DNA of 64,000 nt from Methanolobus sediminis (GTDB taxonomy: Archaea > Halobacteriota > Methanosarcinia > Methanosarcinales > Methanosarcinaceae). The notes under the pieces are model-generated. The model ran no database searches. It worked only from the letters and a program-made list of their open reading frames with translations, and was not told the DNA's origin. The translations under genes were made by a program, and so were the position numbers. The stretch's first letter is position 1. Every line of letters begins with the position of its first letter. This document shows, piece by piece, positions 43,159 through 50,625 of the stretch. The stretch lies in NCBI RefSeq assembly GCF_031312595.1, contig NZ_CP133592.1, forward strand, positions 1,674,001 through 1,738,000, given 5' to 3'.

Positions 43159-43440
43159 TTAACCGCCGGATACCGGTGGGAATATTCCCAGCTCATCGTC
43201 ATCGTTCAGGATAGTATCCAGTCCTTCCATGTGTTTGATGTTGTTTCCATTCAGAAATACATTGATGTAACCACAAAGTTTTACATCGTCTCCTACCTCG
43301 AATACAAGTTCTTTAAGAGCAGGATATTGTTCTGTAAGTGAAAAGAGTACCTCTTTAACAGAGTCTCCAGTGAGTGATAATGACGAAGTTTGTGCAATCT
43401 CCCTGAGATTTGCAAATAGTTTCACTTTAATGTTTGCCAT
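43159..43440 (-). CDS. MoaD/ThiS-family ubiquitin-like sulfur carrier
   Basis: The 93-aa protein has the beta-grasp fold of MoaD and archaeal SAMP proteins and ends in the required Gly-Gly (FPPVSGG). Motifs include KVKLFANLREIAQ, VFLNGNNI and DDELGIFPPVSGG. It may be the small subunit of molybdopterin synthase or a sulfur carrier for tRNA or protein modification; its place before moeA favours the molybdopterin role. The ATG lies about 100 bases downstream of the tRNA-Pro gene on the same strand, so a shared transcript is possible. Confidence 0.92.
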   Translation of the reverse strand: MANIKVKLFANLREIAQTSSLSLTGDSVKEVLFSLTEQYPALKELVFEVGDDVKLCGYINVFLNGNNIKHMEGLDTILNDDDELGIFPPVSGG

Positions 43441-43540
43441 GGGGACATTATTCCTGACGGATATGTTATAAAACTAATCCTGTAAGGCAAAAACCAAGCT
43501 AATGGTCATAAAACAATAGTAGAAAAGTTGTAAAAAGTTC

Positions 43541-43618
43541 TGGTGGGATAGCGCGGATTTGAACCGCAGTCCAAGCGTCCCAAACGCTCGAGGATGGACC
43601 AAGCTACCCTACTATCCC
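43541..43618 (-). tRNA. tRNA-Pro (UGG anticodon)
   Basis: On the minus strand the acceptor arms GGGATAG and CTATCCC pair fully. The anticodon stem GAGCG/CGCTT encloses the 7-base loop TTTGGGA with anticodon TGG (Pro, codon CCA), and the T arm reads CGGTTCAAATCCG. The 3' CCA is encoded (complement of 43541-43543). No intron is seen. Confidence 0.95.
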
Positions 43619-43990
43619 AATCAGATTCAGAAGGGTAGCCCTTACATATCATATATTGTATAAAAAGGTTTCGAGTGGCTAGGTTTGAGCTTAAAAAGGA
43701 GGTGATATATTTGTATTTTCATCACGTAAAGTGTGTATATCAATTTTTAAATATATATAATGTGGAGGGGACATTGTAAAGTATCATTGAGAAGTCTCAA
43801 TATTTTGATGGAATCCATTATTATAATATTGTAATTTAAGACTAAATCATTGTCTGTAGTCATATACATTCAATCAATCACAATCTGCTGTCCTCTATTA
43901 ATATAATTAATATATACATTTGGGAATATTTGTCAATGTTCCGCAGGATATTTATACAAAAACTGTATCTCTTTTTTTTATGGTGTACTT
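43619..43990. other. AT-rich region at the edge of the accessory island
   Basis: This 370-base gap between the tRNA and the Tyr-repeat gene is strongly AT-rich. It contains a candidate 22-codon frame with a perfect ribosome site (43711-43779) and a TATA-like ATATTTATAC at 43948-43957, about 40 bases before the next start. No att-like repeat of the tRNA 3' end was found. Confidence 0.55.
43711..43779 (+). CDS. Candidate 22-aa small gene with perfect SD and TTG start
   Basis: AGGAGGTGAT (43697-43706) is the exact 10-base complement expected for an archaeal 16S rRNA 3' end. Four bases later a TTG begins a 22-codon frame (YFHHVKCVYQF, then LNIYNVEGTL) ending at TAA 43777-43779. No TATA box is obvious upstream and the peptide is not recognised. 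The perfect SD in an otherwise AT-rich stretch is the main argument. Chance or a decayed gene start are real alternatives. Confidence 0.3.
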   Translation: MYFHHVKCVYQFLNIYNVEGTL

Positions 43991-44449
43991 ATGATGATTA
44001 AAAATACAACTGCCCATAAAACAAAAACCAGCGATCTAGGTATCGTTCTCTTTGCAGCTAGAACAGACCAGGAATTTGCATTCTTGAGGCAAAATCAGAC
44101 AAAAGAAAATTCATCATATGGGAACGAGTGGAACGACACGCATCGATATGATCAACATAGCTATGAGAATGTCTACAATCAAGGCTATTCTGATGGAACA
44201 TATGGCAATTTTTACTCAAACGGAGCTTCTTGTGAAGAACAAAGTGAAAACGACAAAATGACCTTTGAATCAATTCCTCTAAAAAACCTACTGCAAATAC
44301 GAGCTGATGGTTTTATACACAACTTTGCCAATCAAGGAATCTTCTTTGCTAACGAAAACGGACTAACTCTATTAAATGGAATAAAAGAAAAGACCATTGG
44401 GCAAATCAGAGTTCAGAACCCTGAAGTTATCAAAGCGCTGATGATCTAA
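43991..44449 (+). CDS. Candidate RiPP precursor with Tyr-X-(N/D/Q) repeats
   Basis: The 152-aa protein has three parts. Residues 1-40 are a leader-like stretch (LGIVLFAARTDQEFAFL). Residues 43-78 form a Tyr repeat: YGN, WND, YDQ, YEN, YNQ, YSD, YGN and YSN occur in order, mostly every four or five residues, each aromatic with Asn, Asp or Gln two positions later. Residues 90-152 look like a small folded or follower domain ending KALMI. There is one Cys (C81). There is no signal peptide and I recognise no family. It ends 22 bases before a radical SAM/SPASM gene, and the pair lies in AT-rich DNA. The triplets match the aromatic-X-X pattern of radical-SAM cyclophane peptides, so I read it as a RiPP precursor, by inference. 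Confidence 0.6.
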   Translation: MMIKNTTAHKTKTSDLGIVLFAARTDQEFAFLRQNQTKENSSYGNEWNDTHRYDQHSYENVYNQGYSDGTYGNFYSNGASCEEQSENDKMTFESIPLKNLLQIRADGFIHNFANQGIFFANENGLTLLNGIKEKTIGQIRVQNPEVIKALMI

Positions 44450-44471
44450 TAAATGTGCTGGATCTGAAAAT

Positions 44472-45419
44472 ATGAGTGAAAGACCACTACCAAGTTTTCC
44501 TTTCCGGATAGAGTTTGAGGTTACTGGCCTTTGTAATATTGACTGTAAATATTGCTATGCCAGACCACTAAGTTCACTTACTCCAACAGTTGATCAACTT
44601 TGCTTCCTCTTCAATAAAACAAAAGAAGAAGCTGATCCTTTTGAAGTAATCATACTTGGAGGAGAACCTTTCATCCGAAAAGATATTATTTCCATTCTTG
44701 AACTTGCTCAGGGTATCTTTAAAATCCAAAAAATTGGTGTCAGTACTAACGGTACGTTAATCCACAAATTAACAACAGATGATTTGACAAGATTAAAAAC
44801 GTTGTCAGAACGTGGCCTTTCATTTCAGATCACATTAGACAGTACAAATCCAGAGATACATGACATCTTAAGAGGAAAAGGAAAGGATACCCTTGCAGGA
44901 TTAAATACCTTTGAAAAAGAGGATATTCCTTTTGTTATTGGCATGTGCCTGACTTCACATAACTATTCCGATATTACAAATAGTATCACTCAATTGCTAA
45001 CAGATTATTCTCAATTATCTCATATTAACTTAATGCCGCTACAGCCCTTTTCTCCGAGTGATAAAACATACTCCTCGTATTGTCTTGCATCAGAACAAAT
45101 GAGAAAAATCCGTAATGAAGTAGCAGACATTATCCTGGACGCTGGGCGAAGTGATGTAACTATTTCAGGCGTTACCGATTGTGGCGAAGCGATTGATGCT
45201 CTTCCATTAATCAATACTTACAACTTTAAAACATGTCTTGCAGGCCTAACCAGGGCTGGTGTATATCCAGATGGCAGTGTTTCTCCCTGCACAACAATGA
45301 GAAACCATTCACTTGGAAATCTCTACAATGAAAGCTGGAAAGAAATCTGGACTAGAGCACGTAAACGATTCGAGAACTTGGACATAACAGGTAGTCAATG
45401 TCATGCTCTGTCAACATAA
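44472..45419 (+). CDS. Radical SAM/SPASM enzyme, likely peptide maturase
   Basis: The 315-aa protein has the radical SAM motif CNIDCKYC (residues about 17-24), the GGEPF motif for SAM, and STNGTLI and FQITLDS strands. The C-terminus begins a SPASM domain: CLAGLTRAGVYPDGSVSPC fits CX12GX4C, and GNLYNESWKEIW is the family helix. The following CX2CX5CX3C block is absent. The frame ends at GSQCHALST with a single Cys, so only one auxiliary cluster or a truncated SPASM is likely. It lies directly after the Tyr-repeat protein gene, which fits a precursor/maturase pair. No transporter or protease gene is adjacent. Confidence 0.85.
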   Translation: MSERPLPSFPFRIEFEVTGLCNIDCKYCYARPLSSLTPTVDQLCFLFNKTKEEADPFEVIILGGEPFIRKDIISILELAQGIFKIQKIGVSTNGTLIHKLTTDDLTRLKTLSERGLSFQITLDSTNPEIHDILRGKGKDTLAGLNTFEKEDIPFVIGMCLTSHNYSDITNSITQLLTDYSQLSHINLMPLQPFSPSDKTYSSYCLASEQMRKIRNEVADIILDAGRSDVTISGVTDCGEAIDALPLINTYNFKTCLAGLTRAGVYPDGSVSPCTTMRNHSLGNLYNESWKEIWTRARKRFENLDITGSQCHALST

Positions 45420-45671
45420 GTGCTGACTATATACACTACATAAAATAATTGCAGTTAGGCCGATTCTTATTTAATTCGTTTCTGCAAAACAGTTTATGAA
45501 ACTATAATATAAATAATAATTCTCATCGGTATAAATAGTAAAAATTATATATGTATGTCCTCTTTCCCATTTGATGTGGTTTTAAAATATTGAATTGTTA
45601 TTAAAGCTGTCAATGGATAAATCGGGTGGTCAAAAATGTCCTATCACAGTTTCGATTAATTGGTGGTAAAA

Positions 45672-46784
45672 ATGAAAGAACAACAAAAATCAATTTACAA
45701 AAAAGTATCAATTTGCTTTATCTTATTGAGCCTTGGCTTGATGAGCGCTCAGGTAGCATGTGCTGAAACCTATACTTTGGACGAACAGTGGGATGACTTA
45801 TCTATAGAAGGTAGTTGTGTTGCCATAGATTCTTTTGATAATGTTTATGTCGGGTCTTCTCAAACCGTTGAATACTACAAGTATGATAGCAATGGGAATC
45901 TCATAATGGATGTTGAAATCAATGATCATGTAGGTTCTATTGCCTGTGATTCCTCCAACAATGTGTACCTTCGAGCTAGCTATTTTATTTACAAGTACGA
46001 TAGCAATGGTGACTTAATTACTAAATGGAAGCCCAGTGGTAGCCACTTTGCTGTTGATTCTTTGGGTAATGTTTATACTTACTATCTGAATTCCCTTCAT
46101 ACAGAGTATAACGGAATAAAGAAATATGATAGCAATGGTAACTTAATTTCTGAGTGGTATTCAGAAGGTAGCGAGGACGGACAAATTATTCCCAGAACTT
46201 CAGGAGACTACATTGCAGTCGATTCATCAGATAATGTTTATGTTACTGATTATAGTAACATGCGCATTCAAAAATTTGACAGCAATGGCAATTTTATATC
46301 TAAGTTAGTTTTTGAAGACTGCCATAACATGGCTGGAATTGCTGTTGATTCGTCCGATAATCTTTATGTTGTCAAGGCTGATGATTCTATAAGGAAGTAT
46401 GATAGTACTGGTAACTTAATTGCCGAATGTGATATTAAAGGCAACGGCATAGGCATCATGGATGTTGAAGTTGATTCATCTGGCAATCTTTATACCAGTG
46501 GCTACTCAGTAATTAAAAAATTTGTTTTAAATACTCAGGATGTTGGGCAAAGTGAAGATGCTGATCAATCGACAGAACAATCACAAGATTCAGATTATGC
46601 AAGTGAGATCACTTCTGATTCTGTAACTGAACAAACTCAAATGAGCAGCGTGGAAAGTGAAGATGGTGTCGCGGAAACCGAGGCTGCTACAACTGAAGAT
46701 ACAGATAATGCAAAATCACCTGGTTTTGGAATCGTTTGCGGAATTGTATGCTTGTTTGCTGCGGTTTTGTACAATAGAAGATAA
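45672..46784 (+). CDS. PGF-CTERM surface protein with beta-propeller repeats (short)
   Basis: The 370-aa protein has a signal peptide (VSICFILLSLGLMSAQVACA), repeated units of the NHL/six-bladed propeller kind (AVDSSDNVYVTDYSN, then IQKFDSNGNFISK), a Ser/Thr/Glu/Asp-rich stalk (about residues 290-345), and the C-terminal SPGFGIVCGIVCLFAAVLY plus NRR. The SPGFG-helix-basic tail is the PGF-CTERM signal cut by archaeosortase A, followed by lipid attachment in haloarchaea. The start is the ATG at 45672 after TTGGTGGT. It is a smaller paralogue of the next gene. Ligand and function are unknown. Confidence 0.88.
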   Translation: MKEQQKSIYKKVSICFILLSLGLMSAQVACAETYTLDEQWDDLSIEGSCVAIDSFDNVYVGSSQTVEYYKYDSNGNLIMDVEINDHVGSIACDSSNNVYLRASYFIYKYDSNGDLITKWKPSGSHFAVDSLGNVYTYYLNSLHTEYNGIKKYDSNGNLISEWYSEGSEDGQIIPRTSGDYIAVDSSDNVYVTDYSNMRIQKFDSNGNFISKLVFEDCHNMAGIAVDSSDNLYVVKADDSIRKYDSTGNLIAECDIKGNGIGIMDVEVDSSGNLYTSGYSVIKKFVLNTQDVGQSEDADQSTEQSQDSDYASEITSDSVTEQTQMSSVESEDGVAETEAATTEDTDNAKSPGFGIVCGIVCLFAAVLYNRR

Positions 46785-46803
46785 AATTGCAGATAGCAGC
46801 TCG

Positions 46804-46840
46804 AAGATATGAGAACTTAAGTCTCATATCTTTACTTTTT
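46804..46840 (+). terminator. Terminator between the two propeller genes
   Basis: AAGATATGAGA (46804-46814) and TCTCATATCTT (46822-46832) form a perfect 11-bp stem with a 7-base loop, followed by TACTTTTTC. Confidence 0.75.
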
Positions 46841-46874
46841 CAAATATTTATATTAAACTAATTGAGGAGTGAAT

Positions 46875-48818
46875 ATGATAAATAATCTTATTTGGAAAAA
46901 AACGTCATTAATTCTTCTTTTACTGATTTCTATACTGGCCAGTGTTTCTGTAACGCATGCTGAAACTTATTCATTTGTGACAGAATGGGGTTCAAGTGCT
47001 AATAACGGTTATTATGAATATCATCCGACCAGTGTTGTCGTTGATTCTTCTGGAAATGTTTATACAATTGACAGTTATGCCGTGGCATATGATTCAGACA
47101 TAAACATGATTAAGAAGTTCGACTCATCAGGCAACAAAATTGCTGAATGGGGTCCTTCAGGGAATGGAGACGGTGAACTGGCTGTTGCAAACGGTCTTGC
47201 TCTGGACTCATCAAATAACCTCTATGTTGCAGAAAGAAATCGTATACAGAAATTTGATAGCGATGGTAATTTTATTCTTAAATTTGGTTATCAGGGCAGC
47301 GACGATGGCGAATTTAATTATATCCGCAGTATTGCCGTTGATTCGTCAGGCAATATTTATGTCGTTGATTCTCAAAACCAGCGTATTCAGAAGTTCGATA
47401 GCGAGGGCAACTTCATTACAAAATGGAAATGCAATGTACTGGATATAGCTGTCGATTCATCCGGATATGTTTATGCCGCTTCAAGTAACAACATCCAAAA
47501 GTATGATGGAGAAGGAAACTTAATCGATGAATGGACAGCTTATAACTTCGTTAATATTGCAGTTGATAGTTCAGATAATGTTTTCATTGCAAATCACAAC
47601 TTAATTCAGGAATTAGGTTCAGATGGTACGGTTATTAATTCATGGGGTTCCGCCGGGAATAGTAATGAAGAACTCGATTACATTTATGATCTTGCTACCG
47701 ATTCATCGGGTAATGTCTATGTCGCTGACTACGGGAACCTTTGCGTAAAAGTATTTGATGATGCTGGCAGCTTCCTGAGAAAATGGAGTTATGAAGGTAC
47801 AAAAGGCGGGAAATTCAATCTCCCGAATGGCATAGCTGTTGATGCTTCTGGTTCTGTTTATGTCGTTGATTCCGGCATGCCTTCCACTGCAAGTACAAAA
47901 GGTATCAATTCCCGTATTCAGAAATTTGATAGTAACGGTAACTTCATTTTTAAATGGGGTTTTAATGGGGCAGGCGAGGGACAATTTAGCAATCCAACGG
48001 ATGTTGCCGTTGATTCATCAGGTAATGTCTATGTTGTGGATCATGACAATGCACGCATTCAGAAATTTGATAGTAATGGTAATTTCATATTGGAGTGGGG
48101 TTCTTCCGGTCATGGAAAAGGAGAATTTGATAATCTTGGTGGAATTGCTGTCGATTCTTCCAGTAATATTTACGTTGCAGATTCAGGGAACTATCGTGTT
48201 CAAGAGTTTGATAGCGATGGCAATTCCATAGCTATATGGGGTTCACAGGGTGCAGATGATGGTGAATTTTCATCCATAAATGATGTTGCTGTTGATTCTT
48301 CAGATAATATCTATGTTGCTGACGGAAAATATATCCAAAAATTCGATAACAAAGGAACTTTCATAACCAGATGGGATTGTGGTTCCTATGCAGTTATATG
48401 GAAGATTGCTATTGATTCGTCGGATAATATTTTTGCAGCCTGCAACAATAATCTTGTTCAGAAATATGATAGTGATGGCAATATCATAACTGAATGGGGT
48501 TCTAAGGGTGACGGAAAAGGAGAATTCAGTAATCCATCTGGAATTGCAGTCGATTCTTCTGGAAACGTATATGTTGTTGATAGTGGAAATGCACGAATAC
48601 AGAAATTCGCAGTGAGCAGTCAGGCAATTGAACAAAATGTAAACGACGAGGATAACTCCGAAAATACTGTAGCAGAGTCTATTAGTGACACTTCTGTAGA
48701 AGATGCTGCAACAGATATCGAAACAGATGAAAATGCTGAAAGTTCACAATCCCCTGGATTTGGAATAGTATGCGGAACAACAGGGCTGATTGCTGCATTT
48801 TTATATCGCAAAAAGTAA
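46875..48818 (+). CDS. PGF-CTERM surface protein with NHL beta-propeller repeats (long)
   Basis: The 647-aa protein has a signal peptide (LILLLLISILASVSVTHA), then many tandem NHL-type units of about 45 residues with the pattern IAVDSSGNIYVVDSQNQRIQKFDSEGNF followed by WGSxGxxxGEF, enough for two propellers. An acidic Asn/Glu/Ser stalk and a C-terminal SPGFGIVCGTTGLIAAFLY plus RKK follow. It should be displayed on the cell surface through the PGF-CTERM route. The ATG at 46875 follows GAGGAG. Blades are highly alike, suggesting recent internal repeat expansion. Carbohydrate or protein binding is plausible but unproven. Confidence 0.9.
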   Translation: MINNLIWKKTSLILLLLISILASVSVTHAETYSFVTEWGSSANNGYYEYHPTSVVVDSSGNVYTIDSYAVAYDSDINMIKKFDSSGNKIAEWGPSGNGDGELAVANGLALDSSNNLYVAERNRIQKFDSDGNFILKFGYQGSDDGEFNYIRSIAVDSSGNIYVVDSQNQRIQKFDSEGNFITKWKCNVLDIAVDSSGYVYAASSNNIQKYDGEGNLIDEWTAYNFVNIAVDSSDNVFIANHNLIQELGSDGTVINSWGSAGNSNEELDYIYDLATDSSGNVYVADYGNLCVKVFDDAGSFLRKWSYEGTKGGKFNLPNGIAVDASGSVYVVDSGMPSTASTKGINSRIQKFDSNGNFIFKWGFNGAGEGQFSNPTDVAVDSSGNVYVVDHDNARIQKFDSNGNFILEWGSSGHGKGEFDNLGGIAVDSSSNIYVADSGNYRVQEFDSDGNSIAIWGSQGADDGEFSSINDVAVDSSDNIYVADGKYIQKFDNKGTFITRWDCGSYAVIWKIAIDSSDNIFAACNNNLVQKYDSDGNIITEWGSKGDGKGEFSNPSGIAVDSSGNVYVVDSGNARIQKFAVSSQAIEQNVNDEDNSENTVAESISDTSVEDAATDIETDENAESSQSPGFGIVCGTTGLIAAFLYRKK

Positions 48819-48828
48819 AACACAATTT

Positions 48829-48870
48829 AAGAAAGGATGAATATTTTTTCTCCTTTCTTTCTTCCTTTTT
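48829..48870 (+). terminator. Terminator after the long propeller gene
   Basis: AAGAAAGGA (48829-48837) and TCCTTTCTT (48851-48859) form a perfect 9-bp stem with a 13-base loop, followed by TCTTCCTTTTT. Confidence 0.7.
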
Positions 48871-48930
48871 AACCAAATCCTATTATCAGAACATTTGATG
48901 ACGATTTAGATTCATTGATCTAATTATTTC

Positions 48931-49704
48931 TCACTGGTCAACTGCGCTGTCAAAAGCCCTGCTTCCAATTGTCATCATAATAAGTGCAAAAGCTGTGATA
49001 ACTCCAAGTGACAGGGTGATAGGCACATCGGAAGCGTCCAGCAGCATCCATCTCAGTGCTTCCACACCATACGTTAGTGGATTCAGGTGAACAGGTATGC
49101 TCAGCCAGCCTGGGAGATTCTCCATCGGGTAAAATGCAGTGCTTGTCATAATGGTTGGAAACGTGATGAAAGTCATCATCATCTGGAAACCTTCATGTGA
49201 TTCTATTTTAGAGGCTAATGTAATGCCAAGACCAATGAACCCCAGTCCCATCGTGAACATTATCGGAATGCACAGGAGCTCTCTCCATATGGAAACATAT
49301 TCTATTCCAATAACTCCGCTGATGATCATGAGCAGTGTGCCCTGCACCATTGCGGTTGTGACTCCACCAGCAGCTTTTCCAAGAGCAGTGTAAAAGCGGC
49401 TTACAGGCGCCACTAGAATCTCTTTCAGGAAGCCGAATTCCCTGTCCCATATGATAGAAATTCCTCCCATAAGCGATGCGAAGAGAATTGACATGCCTAT
49501 GATTCCCGGAGCCATGTAATCAATATACCTGCCGCTGCGAAGGGTCATGGTACTTCCCAGTGCAGAACCCATAATCACAAGAAAAAAAAGTGGCGTTGCA
49601 AGGGAACCTATTATCCTTGAACGTGAGCGTTTATATCGCAGCATTTCACGCAGCCACAGGGTGAACACTGTGTTCAGGCAGAGTCTTTTTCCTGAAAGTG
49701 CCAT
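48931..49704 (-). CDS. ABC-2 type transporter permease
   Basis: The 257-aa integral membrane protein (from the ATG at 49704) has six hydrophobic segments and the ABC-2 signature in its second half (LNPLTYGVEALRWMLL). The cytoplasmic elbow REMLRYKRSRSRIIGSL is typical, as is WDREFGFLKEILVAPVSR. The start follows GGGAGTGAG and overlaps nothing but directly abuts the ubiX stop, making it the last gene of the leftward sppA-to-permease cluster. No ATP-binding subunit gene is present in the window near it, so the partner must lie elsewhere. Substrate is unknown; daunorubicin/NodJ-type permeases look most alike. Confidence 0.88.
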   Translation of the reverse strand: MALSGKRLCLNTVFTLWLREMLRYKRSRSRIIGSLATPLFFLVIMGSALGSTMTLRSGRYIDYMAPGIIGMSILFASLMGGISIIWDREFGFLKEILVAPVSRFYTALGKAAGGVTTAMVQGTLLMIISGVIGIEYVSIWRELLCIPIMFTMGLGFIGLGITLASKIESHEGFQMMMTFITFPTIMTSTAFYPMENLPGWLSIPVHLNPLTYGVEALRWMLLDASDVPITLSLGVITAFALIMMTIGSRAFDSAVDQ

Positions 49705-49705
49705 C

Positions 49706-50257
49706 TCACTCCCAGCGTTTGTAAACGTCGTTTTCAATATCCATCAGGTCAAGTGCCCGACCTGCCATTGAATTTACAAGATCATCGATTGTCTTTGGTT
49801 TGGAATAAAAACCCGGGCATGCTGGCAGAATTATTCCGCCGGCTCTCTCAAGTCGCAGCATATTCTCAAGGTGAATCTGGTTCAGAGGAGTTTCACGTGG
49901 CATAAGCACCAGTTTTCGTCTCTCCTTGAGGCAAACATCAGCGACCCTTCCTAGCAGGTTGTCAGACATTCCGCCTGCAATCTCACCAAGTGTTTTCATG
50001 CTGCATGGGGCAATGATCATCCCGTAGAACCTGTGAGAACCACTTGCAATTGGCGCTGTAAAGTCGCTTTCATCATAGACAGCATCTGCCAGCCCTTCGA
50101 CATAGGGTAACTCGTAATCAGTCTCTATCTCAAGTATCTGCTTTGCAGCCTTTGTCATGACAAGATGGGTAAAAATGTCTGTTTTTGCAAGAATTTCCAG
50201 TAAACGTATTCCGTAAGCAGAACCCGAAGCCCCGCTGATACCTATTACTACTTCCAT
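49706..50257 (-). CDS. ubiX: Flavin prenyltransferase
   Basis: UbiX attaches a dimethylallyl group to FMN, making prenyl-FMN for UbiD-type decarboxylases. The 183-aa protein has GISGASGSAYGIRLLE at the N-terminus, APCSMKTLGEIAGGMSDNLLGRVADVCLKERR in the centre (MKT and the following Arg bind phosphate), RETPLNQIHLENM and PACPGFYSKP. The order matches UbiX/Pad1. It follows an LpdD-like gene by 13 bases, which supports a prenyl-FMN function. A UbiD partner is not in the window. Confidence 0.95.
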   Translation of the reverse strand: MEVVIGISGASGSAYGIRLLEILAKTDIFTHLVMTKAAKQILEIETDYELPYVEGLADAVYDESDFTAPIASGSHRFYGMIIAPCSMKTLGEIAGGMSDNLLGRVADVCLKERRKLVLMPRETPLNQIHLENMLRLERAGGIILPACPGFYSKPKTIDDLVNSMAGRALDLMDIENDVYKRWE

Positions 50258-50270
50258 TAAAATCCCTCTC

Positions 50271-50624
50271 CTACTTTTCTATAATTACAGCAAGTTCACT
50301 GATCATTTCCTCTGATGCAGCAATGATTTCATTTATTTCATTGAGTGTAATATTGTCCAGATGAATGCCAACTATGAATACGGATGTCGCTTTGCAGGCT
50401 TTGCTGAATGCCTTTGCACCATTCAGTGCGATTTCAGTTTCCCTGTGTCCTGGTGTTGTAACCACAGATGAAGATGCTCTTTTTGATTCATGGTCATAGA
50501 ACCCGACTCCAACAGCTCCTACGTGTTCATCACCACCGGTAAGGCTGGCAACATAATCCTTACCTGTCTTTTTCCATTCAAGCACAAGGCTGATACCCGC
50601 CGCAATCTTCCTGATCTCCAGCAT
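50271..50624 (-). CDS. LpdD-like prenylated-flavin accessory protein
   Basis: The 117-aa soluble protein resembles the small LpdD-like domain that accompanies UbiX/UbiD systems and is thought to help handle prenyl-FMN. Visible stretches are GDEHVGAVGVGFYD, a Ser-rich SSSVVTTPGHRE and FIVGIHLDNITLNEI. The position immediately upstream of ubiX (13 bases) and one base after the HD gene stop supports co-translation. The family assignment is from memory and the chaperone role is from the bacterial homologue, so both are tentative. Confidence 0.7.
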   Translation of the reverse strand: MLEIRKIAAGISLVLEWKKTGKDYVASLTGGDEHVGAVGVGFYDHESKRASSSVVTTPGHRETEIALNGAKAFSKACKATSVFIVGIHLDNITLNEINEIIAASEEMISELAVIIEK

Positions 50625-50625
50625 A

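Noticed and set aside
43441-43540. Possible fluoride riboswitch before moaD-moeA-crcB
   Set aside because: The expected GG-GATGG and CGCC pseudoknot boxes are not present on either strand.
43541-45419. Integrative element inserted at the tRNA-Pro gene
   Set aside because: No integrase gene or direct repeat of the tRNA 3' end was found, although the nearby DNA is AT-rich and accessory in character.
46900-48600. Regular repeats suggestive of a CRISPR array
   Set aside because: They are in-frame NHL-type protein repeats of about 135 bases with varied codons. No CRISPR array or cas gene is in the window.
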